Source: Pseudaminobacter soli (ex Zhang et al. 2022) (GTDB lineage Bacteria > Pseudomonadota > Alphaproteobacteria > Rhizobiales > Rhizobiaceae). Taken from it: a stretch of 64,000 bases of DNA. Positions 18,749 through 26,581 of this stretch are shown here, piece after piece (positions within the stretch are counted from its first letter, which is position 1; the number at the start of each line of letters is the position of its first letter). The stretch covers positions 62,001-126,000 of the forward strand of contig NZ_JABVCF010000015.1 of NCBI RefSeq assembly GCF_014595955.1. The letters are read 5' to 3'. The translations under genes and the position numbers were made by a program. The notes under the pieces are model-generated. The model searched no databases and was not told where the DNA came from. It was given only the letters and a program-made list of their open reading frames with translations.

Positions 18749-20955
18749 TTCGCTAGCTGGACCGAACTTGGGACCGTGTCTCGGCCCCTCGGCATTGCGA
18801 CCGAGGCATTGAAGATCTGCGGCAGTACACGCTCCCTCGGGCCGAACATGCTCATCTGCCCGTCCTTCATCGACAGGACAAAGTCCGCGGCAGTGAGGAT
18901 GTTCTGCCGGTGCGCCACCATAACCACGATTCCTCCGCGTGCCTTGACCCCGAGGATTGCCGCGCCAAGCGCGATGTCGCCTTCGATGTCAAGATTGGAG
19001 TTCGGCTCGTCGAGGACCACCAGGAAGGGGTCGCCGTAGAGCGCGCGCGCGAGGGCGACACGCTGGCGCTGCCCGGCGGAAAGCGCTGCTCCGCCCTCGC
19101 CGATCTGTGTCTCGTAGCCATTGCCGAGACTGACAATCAGGTCGTGGATGCCCGCTGAGCGCGCGGCAGCAACAATGGCGTTTGCGTCTGGCTCCGGATC
19201 GAAGCGGGCGATGTTGGCGGCAACTGTCCCCGCAAACAATTCGACATCTTGGGGCAGATAGCCGACATATCGGCCGAGGCGCTCTGACGACCACTGATCG
19301 AGCGCGGCACCATCGAGCTTGATGCGGCCCGCCAGCGGCCGCCAGGCGCCGACCAGCCCGCGAACGAGGCTCGATTTGCCGGAGCCGCTTGGTCCGATGA
19401 TGCCCAGTACCGAGCCCGCCTCGAGACGGAGCTCGACGCCCTGCACGATGATCCGTTGTGCGCCCGGCGCTCCGAGCGTGATGCGCTCGACCGTCAAGTT
19501 CGATCGGGGCGCCGGAAGTGCCATTGGTTGGGCATCCTGAGGCAGGCGGGCAAGCAATTGGCTCAACCTGCGCCAGCTTTGGCGTGCGCCTACGAAATTG
19601 CGCCAATGGGCAATGGCAAGATCGACGGGCGCGAGCGCGCGACCCGACAGAATCGAGCCGGCGATGATGATTCCGGCCGTGGCTTCGCCATGGATCACCA
19701 ACCAGGCGCCCACCCCTAACATTGCTGACTGGAGCATCAGCCGCAGGACCTTGGCAACGCTGCCGAAGCCGCCCGCGATATCGCTGACGCGCTGTTGCTG
19801 GGCGAGATACTGCCGGCTAGCATACCGCCAATGGTCGTGCAGGCGCCTGCCCATGCCCATCGCGGCAAGCACCTCGGCGTTACGGCGGCTCGCCTCGACC
19901 AGGCTATTGCGCCGGACGCTGCTCAAAACCGCACCTCCCATCGGTTTGCGCGTGAAGACTTCGGTTGCGGCCGTCAGCGTGACCAGCACGATAGTCCCAC
20001 AAACGGCAGTCACCCCGAGCGTCGGATGGAAGCTCCATATGATCGCGAGATAGAAGGGCAACCATGGCAGATCGAAGAGCGCGGTGGGTCCGGCGCTGGA
20101 GAGAAATGTCCGGATAATGTCGAGATCACGTTGCGGCTGCAGCCCGTCCCCCTGCTGGCCAGCAACCAATGGCAGCCGCGTAATGGCGGTGAATACGCGC
20201 CCCCCGACCGCCTCGTCCATTTCGGCGCCGATCCTTGTCATTATGCGGCCGCGCACAAGGTCGATCACTGCCTGCCCGATGAACAGGACGCTTGCAAGTA
20301 TCGATATGCCGACCAGGGTCGGAACGCTACGGCTCGGCAGCACGCGGTCATAGACCTGCAGCATATACATGGCGCCCGTCAGCATGAGGATGTTGCTCGC
20401 CGCGCTGAAAAGCGCGACGCCCGCCAGCGCTCCCTTGCAGGATCCCAAGGCGCCGGCCAGTTCCGAACCGGGGATCGGCTTGGTGACCGCGACAGGGGCT
20501 TCGGCACGCAGTTGCGGCAAGCCGATCGCAGAGTAGCCTCCGCCTCGCCGTCTTGGCCGGCGATCGGCAGCCATGAGGAGCAGCCCTACGGCTCCGGCTG
20601 ATAGCCAGACCGGTACAGTGTCCACTGAAGTCAAAAGCTGGCGATAGGGCCTCAGGCTGAGCGACTGGTCCGCTGCCAAGGCCGGTCGGCCGCCACCGTG
20701 CATGCCGATCCAGTCCGGCAGAACGCCGGCTGAAACCCAGTTCGGCGACGCCAGCCTTCCGTAATCGACGAAGCGCGGCAGAAACTCAATTCCCGCACGA
20801 GCCAGCACGACGAGGATCAGGACCGCACCAACGATACGCAATCGGCCGAAGGCGCGGCGACGGCGCTGGAGCCGGCGTGCAATCCCCCGAGGCGCGCCCC
20901 CGTTGAGCGCCGACAACGTACGCCGGAGGGCCTGATGGTTCGCCCTGGCCGCCAT
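18745..20955 (-). CDS. Type I secretion permease/ATPase (PrtD-like) with extended N-terminus
   Basis: The 736 residues from the ATG at 20955 are longer than the usual PrtD length of about 575. The first 170 or so form an extra basic and hydrophobic region with apparently two membrane segments (RLRIVGAVLILVVLARAG and VPVWLSAGAVGLLLMAA). Then come the PrtD transmembrane domain, with FSAASNILMLTGAMYMLQVY, and a nucleotide-binding domain with GPSGSGKSSLVRG, LSAGQRQRVALARAL and LVVLDEPNSNLD. No C39-type domain is present. A longer frame with a TTG start at 21024 also exists. The gene is coupled to the adaptor downstream and follows the ExoF-like gene. Confidence 0.92.
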   Translation of the reverse strand: MAARANHQALRRTLSALNGGAPRGIARRLQRRRRAFGRLRIVGAVLILVVLARAGIEFLPRFVDYGRLASPNWVSAGVLPDWIGMHGGGRPALAADQSLSLRPYRQLLTSVDTVPVWLSAGAVGLLLMAADRRPRRRGGGYSAIGLPQLRAEAPVAVTKPIPGSELAGALGSCKGALAGVALFSAASNILMLTGAMYMLQVYDRVLPSRSVPTLVGISILASVLFIGQAVIDLVRGRIMTRIGAEMDEAVGGRVFTAITRLPLVAGQQGDGLQPQRDLDIIRTFLSSAGPTALFDLPWLPFYLAIIWSFHPTLGVTAVCGTIVLVTLTAATEVFTRKPMGGAVLSSVRRNSLVEASRRNAEVLAAMGMGRRLHDHWRYASRQYLAQQQRVSDIAGGFGSVAKVLRLMLQSAMLGVGAWLVIHGEATAGIIIAGSILSGRALAPVDLAIAHWRNFVGARQSWRRLSQLLARLPQDAQPMALPAPRSNLTVERITLGAPGAQRIIVQGVELRLEAGSVLGIIGPSGSGKSSLVRGLVGAWRPLAGRIKLDGAALDQWSSERLGRYVGYLPQDVELFAGTVAANIARFDPEPDANAIVAAARSAGIHDLIVSLGNGYETQIGEGGAALSAGQRQRVALARALYGDPFLVVLDEPNSNLDIEGDIALGAAILGVKARGGIVVMVAHRQNILTAADFVLSMKDGQMSMFGPRERVLPQIFNASVAMPRGRDTVPSSVQLAN

Positions 20956-21065
20956 GGATACCGAGTATTTCCTGTCCACGGGATTAAGGTCCTGCGTCCG
21001 GTGTCGGCAGCGTGTTGCGATCAAGCTATGAGGGCAAACGTTGTTCTTTTGCCGGGCGCCCTAAG

Positions 21066-22433
21066 CTACTGTCCGATAACAGCACTCGGCTGCATTCCCG
21101 GGCCGGTTCCATCTGGAGCAGCCATGGTTGAGGAATTGAGTGTCTCCGGAGCGTAAAACGCCTTGTTCGCCTCAACCGAGACCTCGATCACATCCCCTGG
21201 CTTCACTTCCGTATTTTCACTGGCCAAGAGGGTGTGAGCCGATTTCTGGTCGCGCCGGAAGATCGAAATCCGCACGGAGCCTTGCAGATCGTCAAAGGTC
21301 CTCTGTTCACCGTAAGAGAAGAGGAACAGGAGCTTGTCGGCCACGGACCTGATCTGGCTCTGAACCTTTCCCAACTCCACTTGCGTGTCCTGGATCTTAG
21401 CGATCAGCTCGATTTCATGGCTCTGGCGCTTTCGTCGTATTTCACTCTCCAGGTTCATCATATCCTGCTGCTTCTGCGTCTGCTGAAGCTCAGACTGCGC
21501 AAGGTCAGCGCGGTAGCTGGTCTGCGCCCTTTCCATCGTCAGGATGTTTGTATTTGTGATCAAGCCCTGTTTCCGCATAGCTCGGAGGGCTTCCAGTTCC
21601 TTGAGCTGGATGGTCGCGGTCTTTTCACGCTCCTCCCGAGCCACTGCGATCATGTCTGCTTCTTTCCTGGCCCGAACCAGCGAGGCCTCGAAATAGGAAA
21701 TCTCGTCCTTGAACGCGGCCAGTCGCGCCTCCAGTTGCGCCTGCTCGGACGCGACGATCTCTCGGATCAGGCTTGGGCCAAGTTCGATCGGCGGGTCAGA
21801 TGGGGCAACAAAGGACTTGTCCTGCCGATTTTCGGCATTCAGACGGGCCAGTTGAACGTTCAGCCGATATTCCTCGAGCGTCAGGTTTGCGCGCGAACTG
21901 CGCAGATCCGCGATTTCCAGGGCCGGTACGCCCCCCCTCGTCGCGCTGGGCCGGAAACCGCCGGCTATGGCAAGGGCATGGCGAACGGTAATTCCCGGCT
22001 GAAACGGGTACGATCCGGGATTCGCCACGGCTCCGGCAATGAAGAACGGCCGATGCTGGCCAATCTCGACTTTCACGAAGGGTTCCAGGATCAGCTTCTG
22101 CTGCTGAAATGCCAGCTGAATGGCCTGGGAAAGAGCACCGGGAGTGAAGCCGCGTGCCGGAATCTCGCCCAATAGGGGAAGCGATATCGAGCCCGCATCG
22201 TCGATGACGACTTCCAACGGATAGGACGGCTCACCGAGCACGGAGACGCGAAGGACGTCGCCGGTGTCGAGAGTGTACCCCTCGGCATAGGAAATGTCGG
22301 CGGTGAGCAAGGCAAGCAATACAACGAGACTGCTGCAGATTGCGCACGCACAACTGGACGCATCCCGAAGCCTTGCAAACAACCATCGGCACCAAGACGC
22401 GGACAGGAGATTCTGATCGGAACAACGGTTCAT
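21066..22433 (-). CDS. Polysaccharide export protein, ExoF/Wza family
   Basis: From the ATG at 22433, which has GGAG about 8 bases upstream, the product is 455 residues. A hydrophobic leader ending near TADISYA precedes a Poly_export domain (GYTLDTGDVLRVSVLGE), an SLBB-type region (FFIAGAVANPGSYPFQPGITV) and a long coiled coil rich in Glu, Gln and Arg (about 240-380). This is the ExoF layout of rhizobia rather than that of lipoprotein Wza, since no lipobox cysteine follows the leader. It should act with the ExoP-like kinase in periplasmic and outer-membrane export. A longer start at 22502 is possible. Confidence 0.9.
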   Translation of the reverse strand: MNRCSDQNLLSASWCRWLFARLRDASSCACAICSSLVVLLALLTADISYAEGYTLDTGDVLRVSVLGEPSYPLEVVIDDAGSISLPLLGEIPARGFTPGALSQAIQLAFQQQKLILEPFVKVEIGQHRPFFIAGAVANPGSYPFQPGITVRHALAIAGGFRPSATRGGVPALEIADLRSSRANLTLEEYRLNVQLARLNAENRQDKSFVAPSDPPIELGPSLIREIVASEQAQLEARLAAFKDEISYFEASLVRARKEADMIAVAREEREKTATIQLKELEALRAMRKQGLITNTNILTMERAQTSYRADLAQSELQQTQKQQDMMNLESEIRRKRQSHEIELIAKIQDTQVELGKVQSQIRSVADKLLFLFSYGEQRTFDDLQGSVRISIFRRDQKSAHTLLASENTEVKPGDVIEVSVEANKAFYAPETLNSSTMAAPDGTGPGMQPSAVIGQ

Positions 22434-22576
22434 CCCTCGTACTCCGGCTGCCACGCATGAGTAGTGTTGGTCGAAGGGGCGCTCTTCAAAGTGCATCGTC
22501 ATGAATGAGGGCGATCAAGGTCGCGCCTCGGGAAGATCTGCCGTGCTTGCGGTCGCGGTGTCTCGTGAAGGAGGAC

Positions 22577-23728
22577 TCACTGGAGCCTCGACGCGAGCAC
22601 CGACCGGTAAACCATCTCGACGTGTTCGCACATCGCGTCCAACCCCCAGGACGAAAGGTCGGTGCGCCTTGCGCCGTCGGCCAGCCGGGCGCGAAATGTC
22701 TCGTTCTCGAGAAGATCGGCGATGGCCGCCGCCGCGGCACTCACGTCGTCTGCCGGCGTCAGGATTCCATTGACCCCATGCCGCACAACCTCTTCGATTC
22801 CGGGCAAACGCGATGCGACACAGGGGCGGCCGCCCGCCAGGTACTGCATCACGACGCGAGGCAATCCCTCCCGCATCGACGTCAGCACACAGACGTCAGC
22901 CAGGCTGATCAGGCGTTCGGGCTGGGAATGATAGCCAATCAGACGAATGCTGCGCGCCACGGGCGACCGTGCGATCGCCTGCTCCACGGCGGGTCGCGCC
23001 GGGCCCTCGCCGGCCAGGAGCAGCCGCACGTTCGGAATCCGGTCGACCACCTGCGTGAATGCTTCGATCAACTCGATATGGCGCTTTCTTGGTTCCAGCG
23101 CAGCCAGCATCAGGACCACTGGCGGCTTTGGCGCACCGGCTGCCGTCTCTAGGAGCCGATGCGGTTCCTCCGGCCAGCGGGCTTGCGAGAATCGGGACAG
23201 ATCGAAACCGGAGTGGACGATATGGTGCTGATCGGGGCTGCCGATTTGATGGGCCAGACAGATGTCGCGCATCGCCTGGCTGACATGAATGAAAGCTTGC
23301 GTGGGTCTCGCCGCCAGACGTTCAGCGGCCAGGAATGTCATCTTCCGCACATTGCCAACATGCACGAACGGCAGGATGTGCACGCCATGGATGATGCCTG
23401 GAATACTCGCTTGCCCGGCGGCGAGGCGGCCAATGATGCCGGCTTTGCTTTGATGGGTATGCACGATGTCAGGCCGCCTTTCGCGCATGAGGCCTTTCAG
23501 TTGCCCAAAGGCCGAAATGTCATGGGGCGGTGATAACGGGTGAACGAGCGCGTCGAGCGTTACCACCCGAAGGACCCCGGTAATGGACGCTCTCAAAATC
23601 GGGTCATACTCCCGACCGTGAACCAGCGTTACCTCGTGGCCGTTTCGCACTTGAGCGAAGCAGCACGACAACGTGTTCTCCTCGGAGCCCGCCCGAAGCA
23701 GTCGAGTCAGAACATGGACGATTTTCAT
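22577..23728 (-). CDS. Glycosyltransferase family 4
   Basis: The product is 383 residues from the ATG at 23728, where the Rossmann strand MKIVHVLTRLLRAGSEENT begins. The GT-B fold is shown by the N-terminal acceptor domain (VHTHQSKAGIIGRLAA) and the C-terminal GT4 region, with LAALEPRKRHIELIEAF and the EX7E-type stretch REGLPRVVMQYLAGGRP. It should add a sugar from a nucleotide donor to the lipid-linked repeat unit at the cytoplasmic membrane. The donor sugar cannot be read from sequence. The frame extends to 23842 without a better start. It is the only conventional glycosyltransferase I recognise in the island besides the ExoY-type initiator. Confidence 0.9.
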   Translation of the reverse strand: MKIVHVLTRLLRAGSEENTLSCCFAQVRNGHEVTLVHGREYDPILRASITGVLRVVTLDALVHPLSPPHDISAFGQLKGLMRERRPDIVHTHQSKAGIIGRLAAGQASIPGIIHGVHILPFVHVGNVRKMTFLAAERLAARPTQAFIHVSQAMRDICLAHQIGSPDQHHIVHSGFDLSRFSQARWPEEPHRLLETAAGAPKPPVVLMLAALEPRKRHIELIEAFTQVVDRIPNVRLLLAGEGPARPAVEQAIARSPVARSIRLIGYHSQPERLISLADVCVLTSMREGLPRVVMQYLAGGRPCVASRLPGIEEVVRHGVNGILTPADDVSAAAAAIADLLENETFRARLADGARRTDLSSWGLDAMCEHVEMVYRSVLASRLQ

Positions 23729-23919
23729 GAGACTGGGTCTCGTGATACCGACAGATCGTGAATCCGGGCTGGAGAGGCCGGAAGCGGAACCGCAACTGTC
23801 TTCAGGATTGGTCTTCCCCGTCACCGGGACCGGCTCGTCCATGGAAGGGTTCGGGACGGCCGAACGCCTCGCCGTTACGTCGTGGGGATGAAGATCGGCG
23901 GCTGAACCTCTGCCCTTTC

Positions 23920-25749
23920 CTACAAGGACAACCAGATCCGCCTGAACAGCTCTCGGTTGACCGCCTCTATGCCGGAACTCGCATCAACGACGCGGATGTC
24001 CTTGTCCAAGGCCCGCAACTCCGCCATCAGCGACAACCGCGCATCGAATGCTTCCTTGCTGATCTCTCCCGGCTTCCGGCTGTCGGACACGGCATGATCG
24101 GAAACGAGGTGAAGTGTCAGATGTGGCCGGAATTCTTCCATTTTTTGGTAGAGTTTCTGTTCGAGCCGGGCCAGCGGTGCCAGGCCGCGGACTAAAGACA
24201 GCTTTGGGGGGATCATTGGGCCGTCGAGATAGCCGCTGCGCCGCGCTTGCGGCCACCGGTCGCAAATGACGATCAGGCCGCGTGTCGCCCATCGATGGGC
24301 ACGCTTGACGACGGCATATCTCTCAATCGCAATCAGAACGCCCCAGACCGCCAGCCCGGCCCCAAGAATTCCCTGCTTTGCCCCACGTCGCTGGGATGCC
24401 GCCTCGTTGTCGCTCTGGACCGCTGCGGCCTTGAGCTGACGCCTGTGGCGGAAAACAAGACGTTGCAGCACCTTGCGAAGCCACCATCCGGTGCCTTCTC
24501 CGGTCCCGAGATATGCCTTCGCACAGCCGAACTTCCAGCGGAACAGCTTCGTCAGCCGATCGACCTGAGTGCTCTTTCCCAGCCCGTCCGGGCCGACCAA
24601 GGCCACCACGATTCCGCCCGATCCAAGCCGCCTTTTCGCCGGAACGGCACGGGGCATCAGGCGCCCCAGAACGCTCACGGCACGATACGAAATCTTGCGG
24701 ACGAGATGGACAGCCGGATCCGCAATCCCGCCACTTCCGGTGAACCCTGACATTTGCCGGATCGAATGCCGCAGCCTAGTGAGATCTCGGCGGTCAACGG
24801 CAAGGCCGTCCCCTTCCTGGCGGATTCTGCAACTCACCATGCCGGTGCGGCCAAACCTGCATTCCGCGACATGCACACCTTGCTCGCCGGGCACGGCAGG
24901 CAGTTTTGCAAGCTGATCCTTCCAGTCACCTGATATGGCGACCCACCGCCTCCAGGGAAGTGCCCAGGCGCGGAAAGCAAAGCGGGCAATGGCGATCCGG
25001 ATCTCGTCTTCGGGAGAAACGACAGGGACGGACACTCCGTTCACGGAAGTCCGCTGCCAGCCGGTGATGGCCGAATAGTCGAATGCCAGATAGCGCTTGC
25101 GGAACTTCCAGCCGACACGCACCCCGATATGTGTGTCGAGATGAAGATATCCGCCACACGAAAAGTCGGGCACGAACCAGTCTTCGCGGCCGGCACAAAC
25201 ATTGTCATGGCAGGACAGGCTCACGCCGCGGAGACCATGGAACCGGTTCACGATCGCGCAAAACGCCGGATAGTCCTGCTTGTCCACAAGCAGATCTACA
25301 TCGTCGCGTCCGGCGAGCGCATCCGGCAGGGTCGCGAGGTTCCGGACTATTCCGTATCGCACGCCAGCCTCGTCCAGTGCTTGAAACAGCGCGGCCGCGA
25401 CCGGCAGCGAAAGGACGGTTAGGGAAGTGCTGAGAGGCGCGTTTGCGTCTGCTTGAAGCGGGCTGGCGTTCTCCCGGCTTTCCGGGTTCCCAGGGACCGT
25501 GCCCTCCTGAACAGCCCTGCGTCGCCACGCGAATACCTGCTGCGGAGCTATCCCATGCGCCCGCGCGATCGCTGAAACATTTACGCCCGGCATTAGCGCT
25601 TCCGCCACAATTCCTGCCTTGGCCTCGGTAGACCAATTACGGCGCTGCTGCCGAGGTGAGCCGCTCTGATGCCGGCGCCCGCCTTGATTTGTCCCCCCGG
25701 GCTTAGGTCTCGAATTGCGTTCCAAGGACATCCCGTTCTTGAATGCCAT
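23920..25749 (-). CDS. Fusion: transposase-type HTH + nucleotidyltransferase-like + thymidylate-kinase-like P-loop domain
   Basis: The 609 residues show three parts. Residues 36-83 (RRNWSTEAKAGIVAEAL ... PQQVFAWRRR) match the HTH of IS66/IS3-type TnpA proteins. Residues 100-290 contain GIVRNLATLPDAL and DDVDLLVD, like nucleotidyltransferase-fold proteins of polysaccharide loci. Residues 370-605 have Walker A GPDGLGKST and resemble thymidylate kinase. No stop separates the parts and no plausible ATG lies between the HTH and the second domain. The HTH may be a domesticated DNA-binding module or a leftover of an insertion that created the fusion. The exact start is uncertain (25749 or 25731). 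No enzymatic function can be named. Confidence 0.75.
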   Translation of the reverse strand: MAFKNGMSLERNSRPKPGGTNQGGRRHQSGSPRQQRRNWSTEAKAGIVAEALMPGVNVSAIARAHGIAPQQVFAWRRRAVQEGTVPGNPESRENASPLQADANAPLSTSLTVLSLPVAAALFQALDEAGVRYGIVRNLATLPDALAGRDDVDLLVDKQDYPAFCAIVNRFHGLRGVSLSCHDNVCAGREDWFVPDFSCGGYLHLDTHIGVRVGWKFRKRYLAFDYSAITGWQRTSVNGVSVPVVSPEDEIRIAIARFAFRAWALPWRRWVAISGDWKDQLAKLPAVPGEQGVHVAECRFGRTGMVSCRIRQEGDGLAVDRRDLTRLRHSIRQMSGFTGSGGIADPAVHLVRKISYRAVSVLGRLMPRAVPAKRRLGSGGIVVALVGPDGLGKSTQVDRLTKLFRWKFGCAKAYLGTGEGTGWWLRKVLQRLVFRHRRQLKAAAVQSDNEAASQRRGAKQGILGAGLAVWGVLIAIERYAVVKRAHRWATRGLIVICDRWPQARRSGYLDGPMIPPKLSLVRGLAPLARLEQKLYQKMEEFRPHLTLHLVSDHAVSDSRKPGEISKEAFDARLSLMAELRALDKDIRVVDASSGIEAVNRELFRRIWLSL

Positions 25750-25978
25750 TCATTTGCGCTCGAAACAGTCGGGGTTGGCCCGGAAAGATGCTTGTTCGAA
25801 TTCTGGTCTGGCTGATGCCGATCAGCTGCAGCCGGAGCATCCCCTCCCCTTTCCCGGCCAGCGCGAGGCTTATTCCTTTTCGGCAAGCTGCCGCACTGAG
25901 GGTGAATTGCTCCATCCCGCGCTGCCGACAATGCCGATCTATGCTGACAAAGAGGATTAAAAAGACAAGTACTCAGTA

Positions 25979-26551
25979 TTACGCAGATTGCGTTAGCTTT
26001 TCTCGATCAATATATACTGGAACCGACCTATTCATGATTTGAAGAAGAACTCTAACCGCGCCAACTCGGTCAACATGGTCGAGTATACCAAGTTGGTCTG
26101 CGAATGGACCGTGCAATACACGAACTTTTTGACCGGATTGCAGCGATCTTTCTGGGTGAAGTATCCCATCTTTGTCGGTAGACAGCAGGAAAGCTTCTAC
26201 GACACCGGTGGGCGCCGGGATAGGTGCGCCATCACTCATCAGAAGCCGCCGCACGCCGATGGTCGAATTGATTGCAGGCCATCTCTGTTTCTGGATGTCC
26301 AATGAAACGAAGAGATAGCCATCAAAATACGCGCTGCAGACGGTTGTGATCCTACGCGCATGCCGAACAGTTCGCTTGCGCTTGGGCAGATAGGTTCGAA
26401 AGTCTTGCGCCAGCAGATGCCTCTCGGCCATGTCCTCGGAATGCTGACGTGTCTGGACCGCGTACCAACGCGCATTCCATCCATCGTCAAATCCCTCAAG
26501 CGGTTCCGATACCGAGTTGCGTGTGTCAGCTATCAACATCATCCCCTCCAA
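25979..26551 (-). CDS. NusG/RfaH-family transcription antiterminator paralogue
   Basis: The 190 residues have an NGN domain (about 28-130, opening with ARWYAVQTRQHSEDMAERHL and including AYFDGYLFV) and a C-terminal KOW motif (VRVLHGPFADQLGILDHVD, about 143-161). This is the architecture of specialised NusG paralogues such as RfaH, which load on RNA polymerase to allow read-through of long surface-polysaccharide operons. It lies second in the minus-strand set, 30 bases after the tyrosine-kinase gene. The downstream genes to 14.8 kb are its natural target. I saw no RfaH-type ops element upstream, so its recruitment signal is unknown. The start may also be 26539. Confidence 0.88.
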   Translation of the reverse strand: MEGMMLIADTRNSVSEPLEGFDDGWNARWYAVQTRQHSEDMAERHLLAQDFRTYLPKRKRTVRHARRITTVCSAYFDGYLFVSLDIQKQRWPAINSTIGVRRLLMSDGAPIPAPTGVVEAFLLSTDKDGILHPERSLQSGQKVRVLHGPFADQLGILDHVDRVGAVRVLLQIMNRSVPVYIDREKLTQSA

Positions 26552-26581
26552 TCCCCCAGCCGCGCCTGCCTCTACATTTCC

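Noticed and set aside
23729-23741. Small palindrome GAGAC-TGG-GTCTC just upstream of the glycosyltransferase start
   Set aside because: Five-base arms are too short to treat as a regulatory site without other support.
23920-25749. Intact insertion sequence suggested by the transposase HTH
   Set aside because: Only the HTH is transposase-like; there is no catalytic domain and no terminal inverted repeats were seen.
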